From NCBI GenBank assembly GCA_015488555.1, contig WFNO01000093.1, positions 1-55,416 of the forward strand: a DNA stretch of 55,416 nt. Reading direction: 5' to 3'. Shown here in pieces: positions 1-8,884 of this stretch. Made by a program: the position numbers and the translations under genes. Under the pieces are notes generated by a model, which made no database searches, was not told the origin of the DNA, and was given only the letters and a program-made list of their open reading frames with translations. The DNA is from Gammaproteobacteria bacterium. Lineage in GTDB: Bacteria > Pseudomonadota > Gammaproteobacteria > SZUA-140. How positions within the stretch are numbered: position 1 is the stretch's first letter; each line of letters begins with the position of its first letter.

Positions 1-1571
1 CGGTGGGAGAACGAGTCCTCAAGGGCCAACTCATCGCCCGCCCCCATGGTTTCGTCAGTGCCCCAGTCCATGCCCCCTCCTCCGGGACCGTGGTCGCCAT
101 AGGTCCCGAGCCCGTGCCCCACCCCTCGGGACTCACCGCCCCCTGCATCGTCATCGAGACCGACGGCGAGGAACGCTGGGTGGAACACGGCCCGCTGGAG
201 GATTACCGGGCCCTGTCCCCCAGCGAACTGCGCAACCGCATCCGTGAGGCCGGCATCGTGGGCCTGGGCGGCGCCGGCTTTCCCACCTATATCAAGCTCA
301 ATCCCGGCGGGCGCCAGAGCATCGACACGCTCATCCTCAACGGCGTGGAATGCGAACCCTACATCACCTGCGACGACATGCTCATGCGGGAACGCCCGCA
401 GGAGATCGCCGCCGGCCTGGAGATCGTGAGACACGCCCTGCAGGCCCGAGAATGCCTCATCGCCGTCGAGGACAACAAACCCGAGGCCTATGACGCCATG
501 TGCCAGGCCACTGCCCATCTGGACTGGGTGCAAGTGGTACAGGTACCCACGCGCTATCCCGCCGGCAGCGAGAAACAACTCATCCAGGTGCTCACCGGCA
601 AGGAAGTGCCCAGCGACGGCCTGGCCTTCAACATCGGCGTAGTGTGCACCAACGTAGGAACCACCGCCGCCGTGCACCGGGCCATCCACCGCGGCGAACC
701 CCTGATCTCGCGCATCGTCACCGTCACCGGCGGTGCCGTACCCCGGCCCGCCAATCTGGAAGTCCTGCTGGGCACGCCCATGGACAGCCTGCTGCGCCAG
801 TGCGGCGGGGATCCCGCCAGCGCGGCCCGACTCATCATGGGCGGACCCATGATGGGTTTCGCCCTGCAGCGCCCCGACCTGCCAGTGATCAAGACCACCA
901 ACTGCATCCTCGCCGCCACCGAGTCCGACCTGGCTCCGGCGCGCCCGGTACTGCCCTGCATCCGCTGCGGGGCCTGCGCCGATGCCTGCCCCATCAATCT
1001 CCTGCCCCAGCAACTGTACTGGTACAGCAAGGCCAAGGACCTGGAGCGCGTGCAGGAATACGACCTCTTCGACTGCATCGAATGCGGTTGCTGCTCCTAC
1101 GTCTGCCCCAGTAATATCCCCCTGGTCCAGTATTTCCGCTATGCCAAGGGCGACATCTGGACCCGGGAGCGGGAACGGGAAAAGGCCGACATCGCCCGCC
1201 GCCGGCATGAATTCCGCCAGCAGCGCCTGGCCCGCGAGAAGGCCGAGCGCGAGGCCCGGCGGGCGCGCAAGAAGGCCGCCCTGCAAAGCGAGAACGCGGA
1301 ACAAGCCCGGCAACAGAAACAGGCCGAGATCCGGGCCGCCATCGCCCGCACCCAAGCCCGGCGCCAGGCCGCCATGAAGCAGGCCGAGGAAGTCCGCCGC
1401 CGCGCCATGCGCGAGCGCGCCCGCTCTCGATCCCCGGATCCTTCCCCTGCGGACGCGGACACCCGTGCGGGTGGCGGCCGGCCGCCACGCCCCGTGGAGT
1501 CTTCAGAGAAAGAGGGGCAGGCTGCTGGCAGTGCTGCGGGCACCGTACAAGAACAAAACGATCAGAACTGA
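1..1571 (+). CDS. rnfC: Electron transport complex subunit RnfC/RsxC (5' partial)
   Basis: This is the peripheral iron-sulfur and flavin-binding subunit of the Rnf/Rsx complex, which couples NADH/ferredoxin electron transfer to ion movement across the inner membrane. The reading frame is open from the window edge. The first usable start (GTG at 3) falls inside the conserved N-terminal region, so about 40 residues are probably missing upstream. A glycine-rich GLGGAGFPT motif typical of the NADH/FMN-binding domain lies near residue 85. Two 4Fe-4S clusters are visible: CIRCGACADACP from residue 319 and CIECGCCSYVCP from residue 358. The last 130 residues are a charged Ala/Arg/Glu-rich helix, which is usual for gammaproteobacterial RnfC. 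It is followed within 20 bp by rnfD, so it belongs to the same operon. Identification is firm; only the true start is unknown. Confidence 0.95.
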   Translation, partial: VGERVLKGQLIARPHGFVSAPVHAPSSGTVVAIGPEPVPHPSGLTAPCIVIETDGEERWVEHGPLEDYRALSPSELRNRIREAGIVGLGGAGFPTYIKLNPGGRQSIDTLILNGVECEPYITCDDMLMRERPQEIAAGLEIVRHALQARECLIAVEDNKPEAYDAMCQATAHLDWVQVVQVPTRYPAGSEKQLIQVLTGKEVPSDGLAFNIGVVCTNVGTTAAVHRAIHRGEPLISRIVTVTGGAVPRPANLEVLLGTPMDSLLRQCGGDPASAARLIMGGPMMGFALQRPDLPVIKTTNCILAATESDLAPARPVLPCIRCGACADACPINLLPQQLYWYSKAKDLERVQEYDLFDCIECGCCSYVCPSNIPLVQYFRYAKGDIWTREREREKADIARRRHEFRQQRLAREKAEREARRARKKAALQSENAEQARQQKQAEIRAAIARTQARRQAAMKQAEEVRRRAMRERARSRSPDPSPADADTRAGGGRPPRPVESSEKEGQAAGSAAGTVQEQNDQN

Positions 1572-1589
1572 GCACGCGCATCGCGAGGC

Positions 1590-2663
1590 ATGAGCGCACC
1601 GCCTTCCTCACCCCACATCCATGCCCGGACTTCCGTGACCGGCATCATGCTCCAGGTGCTGCTGGCCCTGATCCCCGGGCTGATCGCCTACGTCTGGTTC
1701 TTCGGCTGGGGTATCGTCTATCACATCGCCATCGCCGCCGTCACGGCATTGTTGTGCGAGGCGCTCATGCTGCGCATCCGCGGCCGTCCCCTGGCCCCCT
1801 TCCTGAGCGACGGCAGCGCCCTGGTCACCGCCACGCTCCTGGCCTTCACCATCCCGCCTCTCGCGCCCTGGTGGATCACGATCCTGGGCTGTGCCTTCGC
1901 CATCGTGGTGGCCAAGCACCTCTATGGCGGCCTGGGCTACAACCTCTTCAATCCGGCCATGGTGGGTTACGTGATGTTGCTGGTCTCCTTTCCCCGGGAG
2001 ATGACCAGCTGGATTCCGCCCGTGGATTTCATGGCCTATACCTTGAGTTTCCAGGACACCGGACGCCTCATCTTCACCGGCATGCTGCCGGCCGGTGTAA
2101 CCCTGGACGCCCTCACCGAGGCCACCCCACTGGACAGCCTCAAGACCAATCTGGGACTGGGCAATACGGTGGCGGAGATCCGCGCCCAGTTAGGCCTGGA
2201 CGAAGAGACCAGTCGCCTGCTGAGCGTCATTCCCATCTTCGGCACCCTAGGCGGCAAGGGCTGGGAATGGGTGGGCGCTGGCTTCCTGCTGGGCGGCCTG
2301 TGGCTCGTCTACCGCCGCATCATCGGCTGGCACATCCCCGTGGCCGTGCTGGCCAGCCTCGCCCTCGTGGCCGGCCTGTTCCACCTGCTGGATCCCGACC
2401 ACTACGCCTCGCCCTTGTTTCACTTGTTCAGTGGCGCCACCATGCTGGGGGCCTTCTTCATCGCCACCGATCCCGTGACCGCCGCCGCCAGCAATCCCGG
2501 ACGCCTGGTCTACGGCGCCGGCATCGGCATCCTCACCTATGTGATCCGCACCTGGGGCGGCTATCCGGACAGCATCGCCTTTGCCGTGTTGCTCATGAAC
2601 ATGGTGGTGCCCATCATCGACCTGCACTTCAAACCCAGGGTCTTCGGGCACCGCAAGGATTGA
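1590..2663 (+). CDS. rnfD: Electron transport complex subunit RnfD/RsxD
   Basis: This is an integral inner-membrane subunit of the Rnf/Rsx complex, 357 residues long, close to the usual 350. It is almost entirely hydrophobic helices, starting with a segment containing LLALIPGLIAYVWFFGWG. The motif EATPLDSLK near residue 180 matches the site where RnfD carries a covalently bound FMN on threonine. A second conserved stretch, ATDPVTAA, sits near residue 293. It lies between rnfC and rnfG with gaps of 18 and 3 bp, in the standard order C-D-G-E. The role and cofactor follow from the family; the sequence shows the motif and topology. Confidence 0.95.
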   Translation: MSAPPSSPHIHARTSVTGIMLQVLLALIPGLIAYVWFFGWGIVYHIAIAAVTALLCEALMLRIRGRPLAPFLSDGSALVTATLLAFTIPPLAPWWITILGCAFAIVVAKHLYGGLGYNLFNPAMVGYVMLLVSFPREMTSWIPPVDFMAYTLSFQDTGRLIFTGMLPAGVTLDALTEATPLDSLKTNLGLGNTVAEIRAQLGLDEETSRLLSVIPIFGTLGGKGWEWVGAGFLLGGLWLVYRRIIGWHIPVAVLASLALVAGLFHLLDPDHYASPLFHLFSGATMLGAFFIATDPVTAAASNPGRLVYGAGIGILTYVIRTWGGYPDSIAFAVLLMNMVVPIIDLHFKPRVFGHRKD

Positions 2664-2666
2664 GCC

Positions 2667-3323
2667 ATGCTGCTGCGCCACATGCTGAGCACCGCCATCC
2701 TGCTGGGCCTGTTCGCCGTCCTGGGTACCGGATTGGTGGCCCTCACCCACCATGGCACCGAGGCCCGCATCCTGGAGAACGAGCGCAACTACCTGTTGCG
2801 GACCCTGAACGCCCTGGTCCCCCCCGAGGCCTACGACAACCCCCTCTACGAGGACGTCATCGAGGTCACGAACAAGGAACTGCTGGGCTCGCCCAAGCCG
2901 CTGCCCCTCTATCGCGCGCGCAAGGACGGCAAGCCGGTGGCCGCCATCCTCACGGCCGTGGCCCCGGACGGCTACAACGGCAACATCAAACTGCTGGTGG
3001 CCGTGCGCTACGACGGCACCATCATGGGCGTGCGCGTGCTCTCCCACATGGAGACACCGGGCCTGGGGGATGCCATCGAAGCCGAGAAATCGGACTGGAT
3101 CGACGGCTTCCGGGGCTATTCCCTCACCAATCCCGATGAATTGGGCTGGCAAGTGGAAAAGGACGGCGGCATCTTCGATCAGTTCACGGGGGCCACCATC
3201 ACGCCACGCGCGGTGGTCAAGGCGGTATACAACAGCCTAAAATACTACGAGCGATACAAAGAAGAGATTTTCGCCCGCCCTTCCATCGGCAACGAGAGGC
3301 AGCGCCGAAATGACTCGAATTGA
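2667..3323 (+). CDS. rnfG: Electron transport complex subunit RnfG/RsxG
   Basis: This 218-residue subunit has one N-terminal membrane anchor (about residues 5-25) and a periplasmic FMN-binding domain. The motif [16 protein letters not shown] near residues 174-189 is the FMN-attachment signature, in which a threonine is flavinylated through a phosphoester bond. The upstream motif [10 protein letters not shown] is also typical of the family. It starts 3 bp after rnfD and its 3' end overlaps the start of rnfE by 14 bp, which suggests translational coupling. Family assignment is secure. Confidence 0.95.
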   Translation: MLLRHMLSTAILLGLFAVLGTGLVALTHHGTEARILENERNYLLRTLNALVPPEAYDNPLYEDVIEVTNKELLGSPKPLPLYRARKDGKPVAAILTAVAPDGYNGNIKLLVAVRYDGTIMGVRVLSHMETPGLGDAIEAEKSDWIDGFRGYSLTNPDELGWQVEKDGGIFDQFTGATITPRAVVKAVYNSLKYYERYKEEIFARPSIGNERQRRNDSN

Positions 3324-4011
3324 CTACACGAATATCGCCCGCGAGGGCCTGTGGAAGAACAATCCCGCACTGGTGCAGATCCTCGGCCTGTGCCCCCTGC
3401 TGGCGGTCACCAACTCCGTGGTCAACGGCCTCGGCCTCGGTCTGGCCACCCTGCTCACCCTGGTGCTGTCCAATACCACGGTGTCCCTGATCCGCCACTA
3501 CGTACGCCCGGAAGTCCGCATCCCCGTGTTCGTGCTGGTGATCGCCTCCATCGTCACCGCCATCGAACTGGCCATGCATGCCTACTTCCACGAACTCTAT
3601 CTGATCCTGGGCATCTTCATTCCCCTGATCGTCACCAATTGCACCATCATCGCCCGGGCCGAATCCTTCGCCTCCAAGAATCCAGTGGGGCCTGCCTTCT
3701 TCGACGGCCTGATGATGGGGCTGGGCTTCGCCGCCGTGCTCGTCGTCCTGGGCGCCATGCGCGAGATCCTGGGTTCCGGTACCCTGCTGGCGAATGCCCA
3801 CCTTATGTTCGGAGAGGCGGCCCGCGACTTCGCCATCACCGTCATCGACGACTACCGGGGATTCCTGCTCGCCATCCTGCCCCCCGGCGCCTTCATCGGC
3901 CTGGGCCTGCTCATCGCCCTGAAGAACGTCATCGACGCGCGCCGCGCCCGCCGCCTCCAGGCCCAGGCCGCCCCCGCCCCGGCCGCTCGACTGGGCAGCC
4001 CGGCGGCCTGA
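3310..4011 (+). CDS. rnfE: Electron transport complex subunit RnfE/RsxE
   Basis: This 233-residue membrane subunit of Rnf/Rsx opens with [20 protein letters not shown], the characteristic RnfE start. Six hydrophobic helices are apparent. The conserved stretch [20 protein letters not shown] lies near residue 100. The C-terminus is a short Ala/Pro/Arg tail (about residues 217-233) beyond the last helix. The start overlaps the end of rnfG. The next gene, nth, begins 37 bp downstream, as in the E. coli rsxABCDGE-nth cluster. Confidence 0.95.
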   Translation: MTRIDYTNIAREGLWKNNPALVQILGLCPLLAVTNSVVNGLGLGLATLLTLVLSNTTVSLIRHYVRPEVRIPVFVLVIASIVTAIELAMHAYFHELYLILGIFIPLIVTNCTIIARAESFASKNPVGPAFFDGLMMGLGFAAVLVVLGAMREILGSGTLLANAHLMFGEAARDFAITVIDDYRGFLLAILPPGAFIGLGLLIALKNVIDARRARRLQAQAAPAPAARLGSPAA

Positions 4012-4048
4012 GGGCCGGCCCGAGGCCACCGGGAGGCTACCGGCCGGC

Positions 4049-4684
4049 ATGAACGCGCGCCAGCGCCGCGAACTCTTCGAGCGCCTGCGCCGGGCCAACC
4101 CCCGGCCCACCACCGAGCTGCGTTACCGCACCCCTTTCCAGCTCCTGGTGGCGGTGATCCTCTCCGCGCAGGCCACGGACAAAGGTGTCAACAAGGCCAC
4201 GGCAAAACTGTTCAAAGCGGCACCCACCCCCGCCGCCATGCTGAAACTGGGCGAGGAAGGCCTCAAGCGCCATATCAAGACCATTGGCCTGTACAACACC
4301 AAGGCCCGCAACATCATACGCACCTGCGAAATCCTGCTGCAGCGCCATCACGGCCGGGTCCCCCGTGACCGTGCCGCCCTGGAGGCCCTGCCCGGCGTGG
4401 GCCGCAAGACCGCCAACGTCATCCTCAACACCGCTTTCGGCCAGCCCACCATCGCCGTGGACACGCACATCTTCCGGGTCTGCAACCGTACCGGCCTGGC
4501 GCCCGGCAAGACCGTGATGGAAGTGGAACGCAAACTGCTCGCGGTGGTGCCGGAGGAGTTCAAGAAAGACGCCCATCACTGGCTCATCCTGCACGGCCGC
4601 TACACCTGTCTGGCCCGCAAGCCACGCTGTGGCCGTTGCATCATCGAGGATCTGTGCGAATATGATCACAAGAACCTGGATTAG
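4049..4684 (+). CDS. nth: Endonuclease III (DNA glycosylase/AP lyase)
   Basis: This base-excision-repair enzyme removes oxidised pyrimidines and cleaves the abasic site. It is 211 residues long, the normal size. The helix-hairpin-helix LPGVGRKTANVILNTAF contains the catalytic lysine, and VDTHIFRVCNRTG downstream contains the catalytic aspartate. The C-terminus carries the 4Fe-4S motif C-x6-C-x2-C-x5-C in CLARKPRCGRCIIEDLC. It lies just after rnfE, a conserved linkage in Gammaproteobacteria. Confidence 0.96.
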   Translation: MNARQRRELFERLRRANPRPTTELRYRTPFQLLVAVILSAQATDKGVNKATAKLFKAAPTPAAMLKLGEEGLKRHIKTIGLYNTKARNIIRTCEILLQRHHGRVPRDRAALEALPGVGRKTANVILNTAFGQPTIAVDTHIFRVCNRTGLAPGKTVMEVERKLLAVVPEEFKKDAHHWLILHGRYTCLARKPRCGRCIIEDLCEYDHKNLD

Positions 4685-4736
4685 TGCGGGAAAGACCGCC
4701 GGTCTCCCTCCCCAACCAGCATGAATCGGTGTGAGT

Positions 4737-5186
4737 ATGTTGTTCGGTGACGATCGCAACCGGCTGCGGCGCTATTACCTCGACGCCTGGCGCAAATCCC
4801 AGCGGGGCGAACCCCTGGAACCACTGGAACAGCAGATCGCGGATCTCATCGCCCGCCATCCCGAATATCAGGACCTGTTCTCGGCCGCAGCGGCCCACCC
4901 GAACGGCGAGGCAGCCCTGCTGCAGGAGGAGTACACGCCCGAACGCGGGATGAGCAACCCCTTCCTGCACCTGGGCCTGCACCTCGGCCTGCAGGAACAA
5001 CTGGCCTCGAACCGCCCCCCCGGCATCACCGGCATCTTCCACGAATTGGCGCGGCGCACCAGCGACCCTCACGCGGCGGAACACCGCATGATGGAATGTC
5101 TGGCGGAGACCCTCTGGCAGGCACAACGCGACCGTACCCTGCCAGACGAGACCGCCTACCTGGAACGGCTGCGCCGCCTGCTCTGA
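4737..5186 (+). CDS. DUF1841 family protein
   Basis: This small soluble protein of about 150 residues resembles the DUF1841 family. The N-terminal signature FGDDRNRLRRYYLDAWRK and the following acidic helix with IADLIARHPEYQDLF are typical. No catalytic motif, signal peptide or membrane segment is visible, and no biochemical function is established that I know of. I chose ATG 4737 because the family usually starts MLF or MF directly; a GTG six bases upstream (4731) is an alternative. It stands alone between nth and the ATPase gene, on the same strand. Confidence 0.8.
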   Translation: MLFGDDRNRLRRYYLDAWRKSQRGEPLEPLEQQIADLIARHPEYQDLFSAAAAHPNGEAALLQEEYTPERGMSNPFLHLGLHLGLQEQLASNRPPGITGIFHELARRTSDPHAAEHRMMECLAETLWQAQRDRTLPDETAYLERLRRLL

Positions 5187-5272
5187 AGCGGACGACAGAC
5201 AAATCGTCCTGGGACTCTGATATCTGACATCTGACGACCAGCATTGTAGAATTCGGCTTTTCAGGAACGGCC

Positions 5273-6121
5273 ATGAAACTCAGCGTCGAAGAATTCCGCA
5301 AGTGGGACGCCAAGTGCATCACCCTGCTGGGCATGTCCGGCGTGGGCAAGACCCGCCTCGCGAACATGCTCATGAAAAACAACTGGTTCCATTTCTCCGG
5401 CGACTACCGCATCGGCACCCGCTACTTGGACGAGCCCATCCTGGACAACATCAAGCAGCAGGCCATGCAGGTCCCCTTCCTGCGCGAGCTGCTGCGCACC
5501 GATTCCATCTACATCTGCAACAACATCACCGTGCACAACCTGCATCCGGTATCCAGCTTCCTGGGCAAGATCGGCAACCCCCAGCAAGGCGGCATGCCGC
5601 TCAAGGAGTTCATGCGCCGCCAGGAGCTGCACCGGCGGGCGGAGATCGCCGCCATGCTGGACGTGCCGGAATTCATTCGCAAGGCGCGTGAGATCTACGG
5701 CTATCGCCATTTCATCAACGACGCGGGCGGCAGCCTCTGCGAGCTGGACGACCCCGAGGTGTTGCGGGTGCTCTCCGAACACACTCTGATCCTGTACATC
5801 AAGGCCACGGAGAAGGACGAACAGGAACTGATCCGGCGTGCCCAAGAAGACCCCAAGCCGCTCTATTACCGGCAGGCCTTCCTCGACGAACAACTGGCCA
5901 TCTACATGATGGAGAAGGACCTGCCCTACGTGGCCCTCATCGACCCCGACGACTTCGTGCGCTGGATCTTCCCCAAGCTGTTCTACTCCCGCATCCCGCG
6001 CTACGAGGCCATCGCCGACCGCTATGGCTACACGGTGACCACCGAAGAACTGGTAGACGTGGACACCGAGGCCGCGTTCCTGGAGCTGGTGGAACGGGTC
6101 GTGGCCCGCCAGGAACACTGA
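5273..6121 (+). CDS. P-loop ATPase of unknown role
   Basis: This 282-residue cytoplasmic protein has a Walker A motif GMSGVGKT near residues 20-27, preceded by a beta-strand (CITLL). The later segment HTLILYIKATEKDEQELIRR (near residue 170) looks like a nucleoside-kinase-type strand and helix. Similar proteins occur beside metabolic genes in Gammaproteobacteria and are usually annotated simply as ATPases. It ends 8 bp before metA, so the two are probably co-transcribed. I do not recognise a specific substrate. Confidence 0.75.
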   Translation: MKLSVEEFRKWDAKCITLLGMSGVGKTRLANMLMKNNWFHFSGDYRIGTRYLDEPILDNIKQQAMQVPFLRELLRTDSIYICNNITVHNLHPVSSFLGKIGNPQQGGMPLKEFMRRQELHRRAEIAAMLDVPEFIRKAREIYGYRHFINDAGGSLCELDDPEVLRVLSEHTLILYIKATEKDEQELIRRAQEDPKPLYYRQAFLDEQLAIYMMEKDLPYVALIDPDDFVRWIFPKLFYSRIPRYEAIADRYGYTVTTEELVDVDTEAAFLELVERVVARQEH

Positions 6122-6129
6122 GGCCCGCC

Positions 6130-7206
6130 ATGCCCCTGGTCGCCCCCTCCAAGCTGCTCACCTTCGAACGCCTGAAACAGGAAGGGATCACCGTGCTCAC
6201 CCCAGAACAGGCCAGACAGCAGGAAATCCGCGAACTCCACATCGGCCTGCTCAACATGATGCCGGACGCCGCCCTGGAAGCCACCGAGCGCCAGTTCTTC
6301 CGCCTCGTGGGACAGAGTAACCAGATCGCCCAGTTCTACATGCACCCCTTCTCCTTGAAAGAGATCCGGCGCAGCCCCAAGGCGGCGGAATACGTGGCCA
6401 ACTATTACGAAACCTTCGACGACATCAAGCGCGAGGGCCTGGACGCCCTCATCATCACCGGGGCCAACGTCACCCAGCCCGACCTCTCCCAGGAGCCCTT
6501 CTGGGAGCCGCTCATCGAGGTCATCGACTGGGCCATGGAGAACGTCACCTCCACCCTGTGCTCCTGCCTGGCCACCCACGCGGTATTGCAATTCCGCTAC
6601 GGTCAAAAACGCCGTCCCCTGCCTTGCAAGCGCTGGGGCGTCTATCGCCACAAGGTGGTGAACCGCCACCATCCCCTGGTACACAACGTCAACACCCTGT
6701 TCGATGTCCCGCACTCCCGGTTCAATCAGATCGACCGCGAACAATTCGAGGCCGCCGGCCTCTACGTCCTGGTGGAGAGCCGTGAGGCCGGCGTCCACCT
6801 GGCAGTGAGCGAGGATCAGTTCCGGGTGGTCTTCTTCCAAGGCCATCCGGAATACGACACCATCAGCCTGCTCAAGGAATACAAACGTGAAGTGACGCGC
6901 TACTACCAGCGGGAGCGGGACGATTATCCACCTTTTCCCGAAAACTATTTCACGTCCCAGGCCCAAGCCATCCTCGACGAGCACATGGACCAGGTGATGG
7001 CGGCACGCGGCAGCCGCAAGCCCCTGCCGTCCTTTCCCGAGCCGTGGATCGCGGACACCCTGCACAACACCTGGCACGACACGGCAGAAGCGGTCATCAA
7101 CAACTGGGTGGGCAAGGTCTACCAGCTCACGCACAAGGACCGGCGCCGGCCCTTCATGGCCGGCGTGGACCCCAACGACCCCCTGGCCCTGGACTCACGT
7201 CCCTAG
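6130..7206 (+). CDS. metA: Homoserine O-acyltransferase (MetA type)
   Basis: This enzyme acylates homoserine at the start of methionine biosynthesis. It belongs to the MetA/HTS family with a class-I glutamine-amidotransferase-like fold, not the alpha/beta-hydrolase MetX family. Visible motifs are LHIGLLNMMPDAALEATERQ near residue 37, the nucleophile cysteine in CSCLATHAV near residue 145, and the catalytic His/Glu in FFQGHPEYDT near residue 238. The length of 358 residues is longer than E. coli MetA (309). The extra residues are at the C-terminus, as in other high-GC Gammaproteobacteria. Acyl-donor preference (succinyl-CoA or acetyl-CoA) cannot be read safely from the sequence. Confidence 0.9.
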   Translation: MPLVAPSKLLTFERLKQEGITVLTPEQARQQEIRELHIGLLNMMPDAALEATERQFFRLVGQSNQIAQFYMHPFSLKEIRRSPKAAEYVANYYETFDDIKREGLDALIITGANVTQPDLSQEPFWEPLIEVIDWAMENVTSTLCSCLATHAVLQFRYGQKRRPLPCKRWGVYRHKVVNRHHPLVHNVNTLFDVPHSRFNQIDREQFEAAGLYVLVESREAGVHLAVSEDQFRVVFFQGHPEYDTISLLKEYKREVTRYYQRERDDYPPFPENYFTSQAQAILDEHMDQVMAARGSRKPLPSFPEPWIADTLHNTWHDTAEAVINNWVGKVYQLTHKDRRRPFMAGVDPNDPLALDSRP

Positions 7207-7245
7207 GCCGCGCTCGTTCAAGCCGCTGAAAACACGGACGATATA

Positions 7246-7504
7246 TAAGACAAACGATGACAAAGCCTCATTCAGCGCGTCTCTGGACAGACGGTCCGAC
7301 AGGCGAGCCGACGCCGGCATAGCCCGTGCGATGCCAAGGCAAGGGGGCGCAACACCTCGGATGGCCGTCCAGAGACCCGCCCCGAGATCCGTCCAGGGCT
7401 CGACGTTGCGCTTCTTGCCAGGGGCCGGGCCATTGCCTGCGAAGCGCGCCTTGATGCGCCGTATCGAGCACGCGCTGAATGAGGCTTTGTCATCGTTTGT
7501 CTTA
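7246..7504. mobile_element. MITE-like element with perfect 35-bp terminal inverted repeats
   Basis: The arms at 7246-7280 and 7470-7504 are exact reverse complements over 35 bases; the outer end reads TAAGACAAACGATGACAAAG. The 189-bp interior has no convincing gene. It holds a second inverted pair, GTCTCTGGAC (7280-7289) with GTCCAGAGAC (7367-7376). Each end can be read as TA followed by AGACAAAC, so a TA target duplication as made by IS630/Tc1-mariner transposases is plausible. This is a non-autonomous element by structure; the parent transposase is not in the window. It fills most of the 476-bp gap between metA and the FIST gene. Confidence 0.75.
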
Positions 7505-7682
7505 GTAATTGGTACTGTATCCTCGAACATTGGTTATAATGACCGTCAGAGTGCCCCAAACCCACAGGGCATCCGCTGAAAAGCCTTGTAGACCTTCATG
7601 CCTGCCCAGCCCCCGCTGGCATGACTGGAACCAAGGCCCGATGTGAAATGCAATCTCTCGCCCACAACGGAAGGAGTCGCCA

Positions 7683-8873
7683 ATGAACATTGCCACTGCA
7701 TGGACCACCACACCGGACAGCGGGACCGTGGAAGAACTCTACGCGCGCATCCACCGCCAACTGGGTGGACACCCCGATCTCCTGATCCTGCACTGCTCCG
7801 TCCCCTATGACGTGGCCGAGGTAGTGAGCCGCCTGCGGCGCCGGGCGCCGGGTGTCCCCCTGCACGGCAGCACATCCTGTCTGGGGGTCATGACGGAGGC
7901 CGGCTTTCACAGCGATGAGGGGCGCGGCATGGGCCTGCTGGGAATCCGAGATCCCGCCGGCGCCTATGGGGTAGGCGCCGCGGAGCTGGGCGACGACCCC
8001 GCGGTCGCTGCCCGCCAGGCCCTGCAGCAGGCCCTGCAACAGGCAGAATCGCCCGGCGAGGCACCAGCCATGATCTGGATGTCCGCCGCCCCCGGTTGCG
8101 AGGAAAGCCTCATCAAAGGCATCGCGGAAGTGGTGGGAGACAAGGTACCCATCGCTGGCGGCAGCGCCGCCGACAACACTGTCAGCGGGGAATGGTCGCA
8201 GTTCGCCAACGACCGGGTATACCGCAACGCGGTGGTCGTCACGGCCATGTTCCCTTCGAGCGAGGTGTATTTCGCCTTCCACAGCGGCTACGAACCCACG
8301 GGCCTGCAAGGCACCGTCACCGCCTCCCGGGACCGTGAACTGCTGGCCATCGACGGCCGGCCAGCCGCGGATGTCTACAACGAATGGACCAGCGGGCTTA
8401 TCGAGGACGCCCTAGAGGAGGGTGGAAACATCCTCTCCCGCACCTCACTCCATCCCCTGGGACGGGTGGCTGGCGAGGTGGGCGGAGTTCCCTATTATCA
8501 GCTCTCTCACCCCAATTGCGTCACTCCCCAGCGCACGCTCACGCTCTTCACCACCATCGCCACGGGCGAAGAGGTGGTCCTCATGCGCGGCACCGAGGAG
8601 AGCCTCATCTCCCGCGTGGGACGCGTGGCGGCCTCCACCCTGCGCACCTATTCGGCGCGCCCGGAAGACATCGCCGGCGCCCTCATCATCTATTGCGCAG
8701 GCTGCATGCTGAGCGTGCTCGACCATCGCGACGAAGTGGTCCAGCACCTGCGCGAGGCCCTGCCGGGCGTCCCCTTCCTCGGCGCCTTCACCTTTGGCGA
8801 ACAGGGCTGTTTCGTCGGCGGCGAGAACCGGCACGGCAACTTGATGATCTCCGTGCTCCTGTTCCGGAAATAG
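7683..8873 (+). CDS. FIST-domain sensory protein
   Basis: This 396-residue protein has the FIST_N region (about residues 30-220) followed by FIST_C (about 225-380). FIST domains are predicted small-ligand sensors found with signal-transduction proteins. Characteristic segments are PLHGSTSCLGVMTEAGF near residue 60, PIAGGSAADN near 157 and PFLGAFTFGEQG near 360. There is no signal peptide or membrane segment. A good ribosome-binding site (GGAAGGAG) precedes ATG 7683. A -10-like TATAAT lies at 7535-7540, just right of the MITE-like element. The stop is 11 bp before the GGDEF-EAL gene, so the two probably form a sensor-output pair. Confidence 0.88.
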   Translation: MNIATAWTTTPDSGTVEELYARIHRQLGGHPDLLILHCSVPYDVAEVVSRLRRRAPGVPLHGSTSCLGVMTEAGFHSDEGRGMGLLGIRDPAGAYGVGAAELGDDPAVAARQALQQALQQAESPGEAPAMIWMSAAPGCEESLIKGIAEVVGDKVPIAGGSAADNTVSGEWSQFANDRVYRNAVVVTAMFPSSEVYFAFHSGYEPTGLQGTVTASRDRELLAIDGRPAADVYNEWTSGLIEDALEEGGNILSRTSLHPLGRVAGEVGGVPYYQLSHPNCVTPQRTLTLFTTIATGEEVVLMRGTEESLISRVGRVAASTLRTYSARPEDIAGALIIYCAGCMLSVLDHRDEVVQHLREALPGVPFLGAFTFGEQGCFVGGENRHGNLMISVLLFRK

Positions 8874-8884
8874 CAGGCAGGAGC

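Noticed and set aside
7331-7579. Small open frame inside and beyond the MITE-like element
   Set aside because: It runs through the right inverted repeat into the flank, has no ribosome-binding site and shows no recognisable protein pattern.
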